Assembly (NCBI RefSeq): GCF_001449115.1
Contig: NZ_LAIJ01000009.1
Location: forward strand, 1,077,763 to 1,141,762
Reading direction: 5' to 3'
DNA: 64,000 nt
Source of the DNA: Occallatibacter gabretensis
Lineage (GTDB): Bacteria; Acidobacteriota; Terriglobia; Terriglobales; Acidobacteriaceae
This document shows, piece by piece, positions 43,613 through 53,392 of the stretch. The notes under the pieces are model-generated. The model saw only the letters and a program-made list of their open reading frames with translations. It searched no databases and was not told the DNA's origin. Numbering within the stretch: the first letter of the stretch is position 1; the number at the start of each line of letters is the position of its first letter. The position numbers were made by a program, and so were the translations under genes.

Positions 43613-45049
43613 TTGAAACAGCCGACGATTGTTATATCGAAGTGCTTGTTTGTAAGCCTGATCGTAATTGCGGTATCTATTACCGGCTGCAACAACACAA
43701 GCAAACCAGCCGACTCCGGGCTATCCGCTGCTGATGCGCGGGCCATCGCCAAAGAAGCATTTATCTATGGCTTTCCGATGGCCGCAAATTATCAGACGAT
43801 GTACAAGCAGGCCATCGATAAGAAGAGTCCCGACTATCGCGGCGACTTCAACATCGTCAGCAGCTCCAAATCTGTCGCGACTCCGGAAGATAAGTTTGTC
43901 GTTACTCCCAACTCCGATACTCCCTATTCCTACCTTTGGATGGACCTGCGGACCGAGCCTGTTGTCGTTACCATGCCGAAGATAGAGGCGAACCGCTACT
44001 ACACAACGCAGTTTGTCGATCTCTATACCTATAACTTTGCCTATCTCGGCACGCGCGCGTTTGGCAACGATGGCGGGACCTTCATGATCGCCGGTCCGGG
44101 CTGGAATGGCGCTACGCCCGCGGGCGTCAAAGCCGTTATTCAGACCGAAACGCAATTTGCATACGCCCTCTTGCGCACTCAGCTATTCAATGCGGCTGAT
44201 TTGCCCAAGGTGAACAAAATCCAGTCCGGTTATCATGCAGAGCCGCTGAGCGCGTTCCTTCACCAGGCCGCGCCACCTGCTCCTGCCGCCATCAACTGGC
44301 TTCAGCCGGCGGACATTGCCACACCTTCGTATGCCATTTTTCCCGTTGTTAACTTCCTCTTTCAGTTCTGCCCGCCGAATCCATCTGAAAAAGATCTTCT
44401 CGCACGCTTCGCAAAACTCAACATCGGTCCAGGACAGACCTTCGACTTCAGCAAGTTTTCACCGGAGATTCAGCAGGCCATCAATGACGGCATCAAGGAT
44501 TCCAATGCTGATCTTGACACGATCATGAAGAGGATCAATACCGATCAGATATCCAGCGGAGAGATGTTCGGCGCGCGGGATTTTCTCAAGGACAACTATC
44601 TTTATCGGTACGCCGGAGCCAAGCTAGGCCTTTACGGAAACTCAAAGCAGGACGCACTCTACTTTGGTTACTTTGTGGACGCCAGCCATCAGCCGCTGGA
44701 TGCCTCGAAATCCAGCTATGAGCTGCACTTTGCCAAAGGTGACCTGCCGCCGACAAAAGCCTTCTGGTCGCTGACGATGTACGACGGCAAGACACAGCTA
44801 CTTGTGGCGAATCCGTTGAAACGCTATCTGCTGAACTCGACTACGCTGAAGTCCTACAAGTATGGCGCGGATGGCTCGCTTACGCTTTATATTTCGCACA
44901 CGAATCCGGGTGCGGCGAAAGAACCCAACTGGCTCCCTGCGCCTGACGGTCCATTCTATGGCGTCTTCCGCGTCTATCTTCCCGGCGACGCGGTCCTTGA
45001 CGGGAGCTGGAAGAAACCGCTGATGCAACCGGTGGGGAACAATCCGTAG
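43613..45049 (+). CDS. DUF1254/DUF1214 lipoprotein, copy 2
   Basis: A 478-residue lipoprotein with a good lipobox (VSITGC, Cys26). The start is a TTG at 43613 with GAGGAGG about 8 bases upstream. The sequence follows the first copy closely: FIYGFPMAANYQTMYKQAIDKKSPDYRG, FVVTPNSDTPYSYLWMDLRTEPVVVTMPKIEANRYYTTQFVDLYTYNFAYLGTRAFGNDGG, LHFAKGDLPPTKAFWSLTMYDGKTQLLVANPLKRYLLNS and EPNWLPAPDGPFYGVFRVYLPG. The pair arose by tandem duplication; differences concentrate in the middle (insert IMKRINTDQISSGEMFGARDFLKDNY). Role unknown. The 55-base gap suggests one transcript. Confidence 0.92.
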   Translation: MKQPTIVISKCLFVSLIVIAVSITGCNNTSKPADSGLSAADARAIAKEAFIYGFPMAANYQTMYKQAIDKKSPDYRGDFNIVSSSKSVATPEDKFVVTPNSDTPYSYLWMDLRTEPVVVTMPKIEANRYYTTQFVDLYTYNFAYLGTRAFGNDGGTFMIAGPGWNGATPAGVKAVIQTETQFAYALLRTQLFNAADLPKVNKIQSGYHAEPLSAFLHQAAPPAPAAINWLQPADIATPSYAIFPVVNFLFQFCPPNPSEKDLLARFAKLNIGPGQTFDFSKFSPEIQQAINDGIKDSNADLDTIMKRINTDQISSGEMFGARDFLKDNYLYRYAGAKLGLYGNSKQDALYFGYFVDASHQPLDASKSSYELHFAKGDLPPTKAFWSLTMYDGKTQLLVANPLKRYLLNSTTLKSYKYGADGSLTLYISHTNPGAAKEPNWLPAPDGPFYGVFRVYLPGDAVLDGSWKKPLMQPVGNNP

Positions 45050-45164
45050 TTTGCCCCGAAGCGACGAGTCCAGCGCGTGGAATTTAAGATCTAACTCCAG
45101 GTTTCGGCCCGACCCGCTAACCCCGGCTGCGGTTACCCGGTTCGGTCTGCGATACTAAGACGTT

Positions 45165-45755
45165 ATGCCGATTGATGATCTGCAACAGGCTGCCCAAAAA
45201 ATTGCCGAACTGCTCTCCAACATGAACAAACTTGGAGGATTCCGGCTGAAGTACCGCATCTCGGCGGGCGATCCGCAAGAGGAAGACACAGCTGCACTCA
45301 ACGTGGAGTTGGCCGGACCGGACACTCCGCTGCTGACGCAGCACAACGGCGAGCTGCTGAGGGCGTTTGAGACGATTGCGGCGCAGGTGCTGCGGCTGGA
45401 TCAGCGCGAGCAGAGCCAGATCAGCTTTGACGCGGGCAACTTCAAGGCGCTGCGCGAGGCGGAGCTGAAGATGGCCGCGGAGACGGCGGCGGCGAAGGTG
45501 ATCGAGTCGGGCGTGCCGTTTGCTTTTCCGCCGATGAACAGCCGCGAGCGGCGGGTGCTGCATATGGTGCTGCGCGAGATTGAGGGCGTGGAGACGGCGA
45601 GCAACGGCGAAGGACGCGACCGCTTTTTGGCGGTGTATCCGGAAGGCAAGACGCATCTGCCGGTGGCTGCGCAGGCAAAGCCGCGGTTTGGTGGCGGTGG
45701 TGGTGGCGACCGCGGTGGCCGTGGCGGACGCGACGGTCGTTCGGGACGGCGCTAA
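45165..45755 (+). CDS. Jag/KhpB-like KH-R3H protein with RGG tail
   Basis: A 196-residue putative RNA-binding protein. The R3H domain is clear: FPPMNSRERRVLHMVLREIEGVETASNGEGRDRFLAVYPEG, matching the Jag/KhpB consensus. Before it, ALNVELAGPDTPLLTQHNGELLRAFETIAAQVLR with QSQISFDAGNFKALREAELK aligns with a type II KH domain, but the GxxG loop is replaced by QHNG. The N-terminal Jag_N domain is missing. The protein ends in a Gly/Arg tail, GGDRGGRGGRDGRSGRR. In many bacteria jag follows yidC; here it is 6 kb away. Likely cytoplasmic, possibly a post-transcriptional regulator. Confidence 0.85.
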   Translation: MPIDDLQQAAQKIAELLSNMNKLGGFRLKYRISAGDPQEEDTAALNVELAGPDTPLLTQHNGELLRAFETIAAQVLRLDQREQSQISFDAGNFKALREAELKMAAETAAAKVIESGVPFAFPPMNSRERRVLHMVLREIEGVETASNGEGRDRFLAVYPEGKTHLPVAAQAKPRFGGGGGGDRGGRGGRDGRSGRR

Positions 45756-45783
45756 GCCTGCGCTTGTGACACAATAACGCTCA

Positions 45784-46908
45784 ATGAAGACAAAGATTTT
45801 TGCTGTGCTGCTTTTGGCGGCGGCGGCGGCGGCGAGCGTGTCTCTATGTCTCGCGCAAGGGAGCGCGTCGAAGCGGCTGGTGTTGATCGATCAGGATGGT
45901 TCGGGGCCGGGCGGCTCCAACCAGATGGCGATGCTGGCGCTGCTGCAGGCGCCGAATGTGCAGGTGTTGGGCATCACCATGGTGACCGGCAATGCGTGGC
46001 GCGATGAAGAGACGCTGCATACGTTGAGAATGCTGGAGCTGACAGAGCATAGCGATGTGCCGGTGGCGAAGGGTGCAGTGTTTCCGCTGGTGCGGAGCCA
46101 GGAAGAGACGCGGCTCTCAGCCGCGCTGTACGGCAAGGAGACGTGGCTGGGCGCCTGGGGACAGGGGCCGACAACGCTCGAAGAACATGGCGGCGCGGTG
46201 ACGCCGGTGACTTCGACGGATTTAAAAGAGCATGAGCCTTATGTGATTCCGGCGATGGCGGAGGGACGGCCTGTGATCAAGCCGATTGAAGAAGATGCCG
46301 CGCATTTTCTGATTCGGCAGGTGAGGGCGCATCCGCACCAGGTGACGATCTATGCGGCGGGGCCGCTGACGAATATTGCGCTGGCGATTTCTATTGATCC
46401 GGAGTTTGCCGCGCTGACCCAAGGGCTGGTGGTGATGGGCGGAAGTTTGAATCCGCAGACCGATGACCCGGAGTTTGCGACGAGCCCGAGGCATGAGTTC
46501 AATTTCTGGTTTGATCCTGAGGCGACGCATATTGTGCTGCGGGCTGCGTGGCCACGTGTGGATGTGACGACGGTGGATGTATCGATCAAGGCGCCGTTTA
46601 CGCAGGAGATGCTGGCGGAGATTGCGAAGTCGCAGTCGCCTACGGCGCGGTACATTGCGGCGTGGAGCCAGGATCGCTACTACCTTTGGGATGAGCTGGC
46701 GGCGTGCGCGTGGCTCGATCCTTCTCTGATTACGAAGGAGACGGCGGTGTACATGGATATTGATCTAAGTCATGGGCCGAGCTATGGCGATACGCTCACC
46801 TGGACCGAGAAATTGAAGCCGGCGCCGCAGGTGCGGCTTGTGCATGCGCAGTTGGATGTGGACTTGCCGCGGTTTCAGAAGATGTTTGTGGAATTGATGA
46901 AGCGGTAG
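45784..46908 (+). CDS. Exported nucleoside-hydrolase-like protein with altered active site
   Basis: A 374-residue exported protein (MKTKIFAVLLLAAAAAASVSLCLAQG). It has the nucleoside-hydrolase fold: LVLIDQDGSGPGGSNQMAMLALLQAPNVQVLGITMVTGNAW at the start, QVTIYAAGPLTNIALAISIDPEFAALTQGLVVMGG, HEFNFWFDPEATHIVL and LVHAQLDVDLPRFQKMFVELM at the end. In active enzymes the first strand reads DTDxGxDD and binds calcium; here only Asp36 and Asp38 are present and the later DD pair is GG/SN. Calcium binding and ribosyl hydrolysis are therefore uncertain. It follows the R3H gene after a 28-base gap, so the two could be co-transcribed. Confidence 0.83.
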   Translation: MKTKIFAVLLLAAAAAASVSLCLAQGSASKRLVLIDQDGSGPGGSNQMAMLALLQAPNVQVLGITMVTGNAWRDEETLHTLRMLELTEHSDVPVAKGAVFPLVRSQEETRLSAALYGKETWLGAWGQGPTTLEEHGGAVTPVTSTDLKEHEPYVIPAMAEGRPVIKPIEEDAAHFLIRQVRAHPHQVTIYAAGPLTNIALAISIDPEFAALTQGLVVMGGSLNPQTDDPEFATSPRHEFNFWFDPEATHIVLRAAWPRVDVTTVDVSIKAPFTQEMLAEIAKSQSPTARYIAAWSQDRYYLWDELAACAWLDPSLITKETAVYMDIDLSHGPSYGDTLTWTEKLKPAPQVRLVHAQLDVDLPRFQKMFVELMKR

Positions 46909-47029
46909 GCTATAGTGCCTTCAGCGAGATTGGCCAGCGGAATTGTGTTTATGTGCATCTAACATCATGCGGATGTTTATAGTTATCTCGCCTTTCATTT
47001 TAGAAATAGATCAAGCAGGAGGATGGATT

Positions 47030-47863
47030 ATGGTTTCTTCGCGCAGAGTTGCGCTTGCAGCCGGTGTTTTGGCTCTTGGGTTTCTGGCCGGATGCTCTTC
47101 CAAGGAACAGAAGGCTCTTGATCAGGCCAAGCAGCAGGCCGCATCGACGGGGCAGCCGCAGCAGGTGGTTTCCGTGGACAACAACGGAACCACGACGACG
47201 ACCGTAGTGCAGCCCCCTGCGACTGGGCAGAAGCAGCAGGCGATTACAACGACGACTGCGCCTGCGACGGAGGGTCAGCCGAAGCCTGCAAGCTCCGATC
47301 CGAAGGTGTCGGCTGTGCCGCAGCCTCCGCCAGCTCCGGTGCCGGTGAATGTGACCATTCCGGCAGGGACTGAGCTGAAGATTCGCATTGATCAGCGCAT
47401 CAGCGTGAAAACATCACGCCCGGGAGAGGGCTTCAGCGGCGAGATTGTGCAGCCGGTGATGGCGAGCGATGGGAGCGCGCTGATTCCCAAGGGCGCGCGG
47501 GTGAAAGGCGTGGTGGATGCGTCGCACCGGAGGGGGCATTTCAAGGGCCGGTCGATTCTTGAGCTGCGGCTGACGTCTCTTGAATTGAATGGGCAGGAGT
47601 ATCCGCTGAAGACGGCGGACCTGCAGCGCACGAAGAAGGGCAAGGGCAAGCGGTCGACCGCGTTTATTGCTGGTGGATCGGGCCTGGGAATGCTGGTTGG
47701 TGGCGTGGCCACGGGCGGAGTTGGCCTGCTCGTCGGCGGACTGGTGGGTGGCGGTGCGGGCACGGCTGTGGCGGGGCTCACGGGCAATCGCGATATCGAT
47801 ATTCCCGCAGAGGCTGTGGTGCAGTTCCGGCTGGCTGACGATCTGGTGGTACAGACGCAGTAA
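47030..47863 (+). CDS. Lipoprotein with glycine-zipper C-terminus
   Basis: A 277-residue lipoprotein: perfect lipobox FLAGC (Cys22), with the ATG at 47030 preceded by AGGAGG. A Gln/Thr/Pro-rich linker (residues 25-105) is followed by a beta domain PVNVTIPAGTELKIRIDQRISVKTSRPGEGFSGEIVQPVMASDGSALIPKGARVKGVV, then a basic patch (KKGKGKRST) and glycine-zipper helices GGSGLGMLVGGVATGGVGLLVGGLVGGGAGTAVAGL. The C-terminus is a short beta strand QFRLADDLVV. The beta domain resembles TrbI- or FlgA-like SAF-type segments. It could be an envelope-spanning or channel-associated protein; this is inference. Confidence 0.85.
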   Translation: MVSSRRVALAAGVLALGFLAGCSSKEQKALDQAKQQAASTGQPQQVVSVDNNGTTTTTVVQPPATGQKQQAITTTTAPATEGQPKPASSDPKVSAVPQPPPAPVPVNVTIPAGTELKIRIDQRISVKTSRPGEGFSGEIVQPVMASDGSALIPKGARVKGVVDASHRRGHFKGRSILELRLTSLELNGQEYPLKTADLQRTKKGKGKRSTAFIAGGSGLGMLVGGVATGGVGLLVGGLVGGGAGTAVAGLTGNRDIDIPAEAVVQFRLADDLVVQTQ

Positions 47864-47962
47864 TCGCGGCGGCGCTCGCTGCTTTTTGTTCGCATGCGGA
47901 TGCGAGCTAATTTTCACTTGCAAATTGCACTTGTTGTCTGGAAAGTTGCTTTGGAGCAAATG

Positions 47963-48370
47963 ATGACGAATGAAAGTATTCTCGGCAAAAGCAAGCTGGT
48001 GGCCTTTGCCGCCACCACGGATTTTGCAAGGGCTCGCGCATTTTATGAAGGCGTGCTGGGATTGAGCCTGGTTGAAGACGAATCCCCTTTTGCGCTGATC
48101 TTTGATGCCAGGGGCACCATGCTGCGTGTGACGAATGTCGGCAAGCACACTCCTGCGGACTTCACCGTGCTGGGCTGGGATGTGGAGAGCATTGATACTA
48201 CCGCCCAGAAGCTTGCGGATGCGGGTATTCCGCTGCTGCGTTTTCCGGGCGTCAATGACGTGACTCCAAGTGCGATCTGGAACGCTCCGAGCGGTGCGCG
48301 TGTTGCGTGGTTCCATGACCCGGATTGCAATGTGCTGAGCGTGACGGAGTTTGCACAAACGGCAGAGTAA
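47963..48370 (+). CDS. VOC-family (glyoxalase-fold) protein
   Basis: A 135-residue VOC protein starting MTNESILGKSKLVAFAATTDFARARAFYEGVLGLSLVEDESPFALIFDARGTMLRV. The second half has PADFTVLGWDVESIDTTAQKLADAGI and VAWFHDPDCNVLSVTEF, whose Asp and Glu positions match typical VOC metal-ligand strands. GGAG lies 6 bases upstream of the ATG. It is not closely similar to the VOC protein at 6221 and carries no substrate clue. A terminator follows. Confidence 0.9.
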   Translation: MTNESILGKSKLVAFAATTDFARARAFYEGVLGLSLVEDESPFALIFDARGTMLRVTNVGKHTPADFTVLGWDVESIDTTAQKLADAGIPLLRFPGVNDVTPSAIWNAPSGARVAWFHDPDCNVLSVTEFAQTAE

Positions 48371-48391
48371 AGAAATTCTGCGCAGACAGCG

Positions 48392-48417
48392 AGGGCCGCG
48401 CATCGCGCGGCCCTTTT
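48392..48417 (+). terminator. Intrinsic terminator between the VOC gene and dnaA
   Basis: AGGGCCGCGC and GCGCGGCCCT form a perfect 10-bp stem with loop ATC, followed by TTT and a T-rich tail. It lies just before the convergent dnaA stop. Confidence 0.9.
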
Positions 48418-48437
48418 GCTTTGATTATGTTGCCAGC

Positions 48438-49898
<1,461 letters not shown>

Positions 49899-50459
49899 CT
49901 AAAAAATCCTTGCCGGCGTCCGCGCAGAATGACTACTTCAAACTGATTTTTGGCAATAAAACTATTTCGCCGGGAGCACAAGGCTTCCCGCCGTGTCTTA
50001 ACTCAAAGCCACTGATCAGTGTTTGTATGCCCCGGTAAATATAACTGGCAGGGACATGAAGTTCATCGTTCGGGGGACGCGATTAACTTTTCCTGAACGG
50101 GTCCGATAGTAGCACATTTAGACATGGTTGCAATGTCTCATTTACATAACTTTCGTGCTGTGGCCGCCTGTTGCACCAATGATGGTGAAAGAGAAATTTT
50201 TCTTTATAGATTTGCAATCGTATCGGTGAATTTTATTTGCAGTCGCATGTAAAAAAGTGAAACAGATTTTGGACTGGTTCGGCTGATTCGCTTGGAGGAC
50301 ACTGAGGGCAATTGGGGTTGCCTCGCCTAACAAGGTTAAAGCTGTGTGACTGGGTTGGCGGCAAAGACGGTTTGGGCTGGATTTCGAACCCAACTTTCGA
50401 TATACTCAATACTTGCCATTACGGCTAGATTTTTCCCAAGGAAACAGGAGCGCATTTCG
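49899..50459. other. dnaA-rpmH intergenic region, possible origin but without consensus DnaA boxes
   Basis: This 561-bp gap is where many bacteria place oriC. Scanning both strands I find no TTATCCACA, TTTTCCACA or close relative. It does contain a perfect 12-bp palindrome CACTGATCAGTG (50010-50021), an inverted pair AGACAT/ATGTCT (50120-50138) and an AT-rich tract (about 50180-50270, e.g. AATTTTTCTTTATAG) that could serve for unwinding. Promoters for both divergent genes must also lie here. Confidence 0.5.
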
Positions 50460-50615
50460 ATGCCCAAGCGCACATTTCAACCCAACCGTCATCGCCGAGT
50501 CAAGAAGCACGGCTTCCGCGCGCGCATGAAGACCAAGAGCGGCGCTGCTGTTCTGAATCGCCGCCGTGCCGCTGGCCGCAAGCGCGTCGCCGTGAGCGCC
50601 GGCTTCCGCGACTAG
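50460..50615 (+). CDS. rpmH: 50S ribosomal protein L34
   Basis: The 51-residue protein [19 protein letters not shown]... has the typical strongly basic L34 sequence with RTFQPN at the start and [20 protein letters not shown] in the second half. The ATG at 50460 has AGGAG upstream; longer frames have no ribosome-binding site. It heads the rpmH-rnpA-yidD-yidC gene group, a highly conserved order near dnaA. Confidence 0.97.
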   Translation: MPKRTFQPNRHRRVKKHGFRARMKTKSGAAVLNRRRAAGRKRVAVSAGFRD

Positions 50616-50679
50616 TTTCATGCAGGGCCGGTGCACCGCTTCGCACCGGCCTGAAAACCCTCCGGCAGTGCTGAATACA

Positions 50680-51123
50680 ATGACAACTCAGCCGCGGCCC
50701 GAGCCGAAACGCTCTCTTACGGGAGTGCGTCTGCGCAAACACGCCGATTATCAGAAGGCGTATGCGGCTGCGAGCCGCAAGCGGCAGTCGGCCTCGATGA
50801 GCTGGTTTCTCGCTCCGCGCGTGGTGGAGACAGCTGGTGCGGGCTCGGGTCCGCGCGTGGGCCTGACCGCAGGCAAGGTGCTGGGCAAGGCGCATGACCG
50901 CAACCGCATCAAGCGGCGCATGCGTGAGGCGCTCCGGCGGCATGTGGAGCTGCTCCCTGCGAGTGCTGACCTGATCCTTCATCCGCGCCGCAGCGTGCTT
51001 ACGATAGATTTTGCGAAACTTGAGGCCGAGATTGTGCGTATTCTCGTTCAGGCTCAAGAGGAGCTGACCCGTAAGGGGCCAAGCTCGCAGGCTGATCCGA
51101 AGCCGAGTCTGAAGCAACAATGA
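50680..51123 (+). CDS. rnpA: Ribonuclease P protein component
   Basis: Protein cofactor of RNase P, which trims tRNA precursors. The 147-residue protein has the core motif [23 protein letters not shown], in which RNRIKRR is the RNA-binding signature, and begins its conserved part at [17 protein letters not shown]. An ATG at 50680 is the likely start; an upstream frame extends to 50620 without support. The C-terminus has a Ser/Lys/Pro-rich tail. The stop codon overlaps the yidD start by 4 bases (ATGA), so the genes are translationally coupled. Confidence 0.94.
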   Translation: MTTQPRPEPKRSLTGVRLRKHADYQKAYAAASRKRQSASMSWFLAPRVVETAGAGSGPRVGLTAGKVLGKAHDRNRIKRRMREALRRHVELLPASADLILHPRRSVLTIDFAKLEAEIVRILVQAQEELTRKGPSSQADPKPSLKQQ

Positions 51124-51380
51124 CGCGCATACTGCTTGCAGTAATCGGTTTTTACAAGCGCTGGCTTTCGCCCGCGCTGCACTCGCTGGGTATTGGGGGG
51201 TGCAAGTTTCGGCCTACCTGCTCGGAGTACGCGGCAGAGGCGATTACGCTGCATGGCGCGACGCGCGGCACGGTGCTGGCTGCAAGCCGGCTCCTGCGCT
51301 GCCATCCTTTCAGCCCTGGCGGATTCGACCCGGTTCCGCTGCCTCAGACTCATCCGCATCTCCACGAACCTTTACCATAA
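51120..51380 (+). CDS. yidD: Membrane protein insertion efficiency factor YidD
   Basis: An 86-residue protein with the YidD sequence: [69 protein letters not shown]. The conserved cysteines in [11 protein letters not shown] and RCHPF are all present. It supports insertion of membrane proteins with YidC. It overlaps rnpA by 4 bases and precedes yidC by 46 bases, the standard arrangement. Confidence 0.97.
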   Translation: MTRILLAVIGFYKRWLSPALHSLGIGGCKFRPTCSEYAAEAITLHGATRGTVLAASRLLRCHPFSPGGFDPVPLPQTHPHLHEPLP

Positions 51381-51426
51381 GAAGAAGCGGCCTGAAGCCG
51401 CGCTTTGAAACTACAGGACGTATCCT

Positions 51427-53337
51427 TTGCCCGAATTTCAGAATCCCAATCTTCAATCGCAGGGCGGCGCCGGCGGCAGTGGTGGCGGCGGCGGCGATCT
51501 GCGTTCGATGCTTGCCATAGGTAGCCTCGGCGTTGCCGTCTTCTTTGGCTATCAGATTTTCTTTAACAAGCCCAAGCCGGAGACGCAGCAGCCCGCACAG
51601 ACGCAGCAGCAGTCACAGCAGGGCGCAAACAATGTGCAGACGCAGAGTGCTGCTCCAAGTGCGAGCCCGGCTGCCGGTTCCGCACAGCCCGCAGGAGCCG
51701 CGCCTGGCATTACCGCCGGAGCTGAGAGCGAGACGACGGTTCAGAATGCGAATTACAAGATCGTATTCACGAATCGCGGCGCGCAGGTGAAGCACTGGTA
51801 TCTGCTGGACAAGCATTACCAGGACAGCGACGGACACCAGCTTGACCTGGTGCAGAAAGAAGCCTCGGATAAATTCGGCAAGCCGCTTTCGCTGTACACC
51901 TACGATTCGTCCCTGACGAGCCAGCTGAATTCGGCGCTGTATCAGGTGACGAACTCGACCGGGGGCACGGGCGTGCTGACCGCGCCGGGAGCGCTGACCT
52001 TTCATTACGAGCAAAACGGCCTCGATGTCATCAAGACCTTCAACTTTGATTCGAGCTATGTGATTCACGCGGAGTTTCAGGTACGGCGCAATGGGCAGCC
52101 CGTGCTGTCGCTTCTTACGTGGCCCGCGGGTCTGGGCGACATGGAGGAGTTCGGACCGAAGCCGCCGGATCGTGGCGGAGTGCCGATTTCGGCGGCCTCG
52201 CAGATCACCTACTCGGTGGATGGCAAGACGGATTCGATGAGCGCTGTTGGCGGCGGGTTCCTCTTCTGGGCGAAGCCGGAGGTAAGCGGCGGCGGAACGC
52301 TGACGCAGCCATTTGAGTTTGCCGCGTTGAGCGATCTCTACTTTGCCGCGGCGTTTCTGCCGGATGTGCCGGCGCGGACGACGATGGTGACGCTGCACAA
52401 CACAATCGATATACTTTCCGATCCATCGAACCCCAACAGCGGGAAGAAGCCGGCTCATGTGGTTGGCCTGGCGGTGGGCGATACGAGCGGCTACACCTCG
52501 CTGCGGCTCTATGCGGGTCCGAAGCAGACGGACCTGGTTTCCGGTGTCCGCGCAATGGCTCCGGATGGCAAGCTGACTGGCCCGACGCTGCATTCGCTGA
52601 TTCAGTACGGATGGCTGACGATTATCGCGACGCCGCTCTTCTGGGCGCTGAGATTTCTGAATGAGCACGGCATTCCCAACTGGGGATGGGACATTATCAT
52701 CCTGACGGCGATCTTTAACCTCATCATGCTGCCTACGCGTATCGGCATGATGAAGTCTTCGCTGAAGATGCAGCGGATTCAACCGCGCGTGGACGCCATC
52801 AAGCGCAAGTACGCGAACCTCAAAGCCACGGACCCGAAGCGCGCCGAGATGAACCAGGAGATGATGGCGCTCTACAAGACAGAGAACATCAACATGTACG
52901 GCAGCTGCCTGCCGCTGTTGATCCAGATGCCGTTGTTTTTTGCGTACTTCCGCGTGCTGCAGAATGCGGTTGAGCTGCGCCAGGCGCACTGGGGCTGGCT
53001 GACGGACCTGTCCACGCCGGACCCGCTGCACATTCTGCCGATCGTGATTATCGTGACCATGCTTGTCACGCAGCTCATTTCACCCGCTCCGGGCATGGAC
53101 CCCGCGCAGCGACGGATGATGGCGATCATGATGCCGTTGATCTTCGGATTCACGCTGTGGCATTACCCCTCCGGCCTTGCGCTTTACTGGTGCACGGGCA
53201 ACCTTATCAACTTCATCATCCAGATATCGATCAATAATTCGTCGATAGGCAAAGAACTGCAGGTCATTGCAGCCAAACGCGCTGCGAAGCGGAATGCCGG
53301 TGGCGGAAACGGAAAGACGATTCAGGGGCGGCGATAG
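51427..53337 (+). CDS. yidC: Membrane protein insertase YidC
   Basis: The 636-residue insertase has an N-terminal membrane anchor (MLAIGSLGVAVFFGYQIFF), a Gln/Ala/Pro-rich linker, a periplasmic beta domain (TTVQNANYKIVFTNRGAQVKHWYLLDKHYQD to KPAHVVGLAVGD) and the conserved C-terminal five-helix core: HGIPNWGWDIIILTAIFNLIMLPTRIGMMKSSLKMQRIQPRVDAIKRKYA, NMYGSCLPLLIQMPLFFAYFRVLQ and MPLIFGFTLWHYPSGLALYWCTGNLINFIIQ. The conserved Arg in the hydrophilic groove may lie in the LPTRIGMMKS segment. The start is a TTG at 51427 with AGGA upstream. Last gene of the rpmH operon. Confidence 0.96.
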   Translation: MPEFQNPNLQSQGGAGGSGGGGGDLRSMLAIGSLGVAVFFGYQIFFNKPKPETQQPAQTQQQSQQGANNVQTQSAAPSASPAAGSAQPAGAAPGITAGAESETTVQNANYKIVFTNRGAQVKHWYLLDKHYQDSDGHQLDLVQKEASDKFGKPLSLYTYDSSLTSQLNSALYQVTNSTGGTGVLTAPGALTFHYEQNGLDVIKTFNFDSSYVIHAEFQVRRNGQPVLSLLTWPAGLGDMEEFGPKPPDRGGVPISAASQITYSVDGKTDSMSAVGGGFLFWAKPEVSGGGTLTQPFEFAALSDLYFAAAFLPDVPARTTMVTLHNTIDILSDPSNPNSGKKPAHVVGLAVGDTSGYTSLRLYAGPKQTDLVSGVRAMAPDGKLTGPTLHSLIQYGWLTIIATPLFWALRFLNEHGIPNWGWDIIILTAIFNLIMLPTRIGMMKSSLKMQRIQPRVDAIKRKYANLKATDPKRAEMNQEMMALYKTENINMYGSCLPLLIQMPLFFAYFRVLQNAVELRQAHWGWLTDLSTPDPLHILPIVIIVTMLVTQLISPAPGMDPAQRRMMAIMMPLIFGFTLWHYPSGLALYWCTGNLINFIIQISINNSSIGKELQVIAAKRAAKRNAGGGNGKTIQGRR

Positions 53338-53359
53338 CTCTGTTGATCTGTTGAGAATG

Positions 53360-53391
53360 AAAGGGACACGGTTCAGCCGTGTCCCTTTTTG
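53360..53391. terminator. Bidirectional terminator after yidC
   Basis: AAAGGGACACGG and CCGTGTCCCTTT form a perfect 12-bp stem with loop TTCAG, and T-runs flank it. It serves yidC and the convergent TIGR01777 gene. Confidence 0.93.
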
Positions 53392-53392
53392 T

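Noticed and set aside
50380-50402. GGATTTCGAACCC segment resembling a tRNA T-arm
   Set aside because: No cloverleaf can be formed with the flanking bases; it is the leader of rpmH.
50346-50459. 38-residue extension upstream of rpmH
   Set aside because: L34 starts at MPKRTFQPN; the extension lacks a ribosome-binding site and is not part of any L34.
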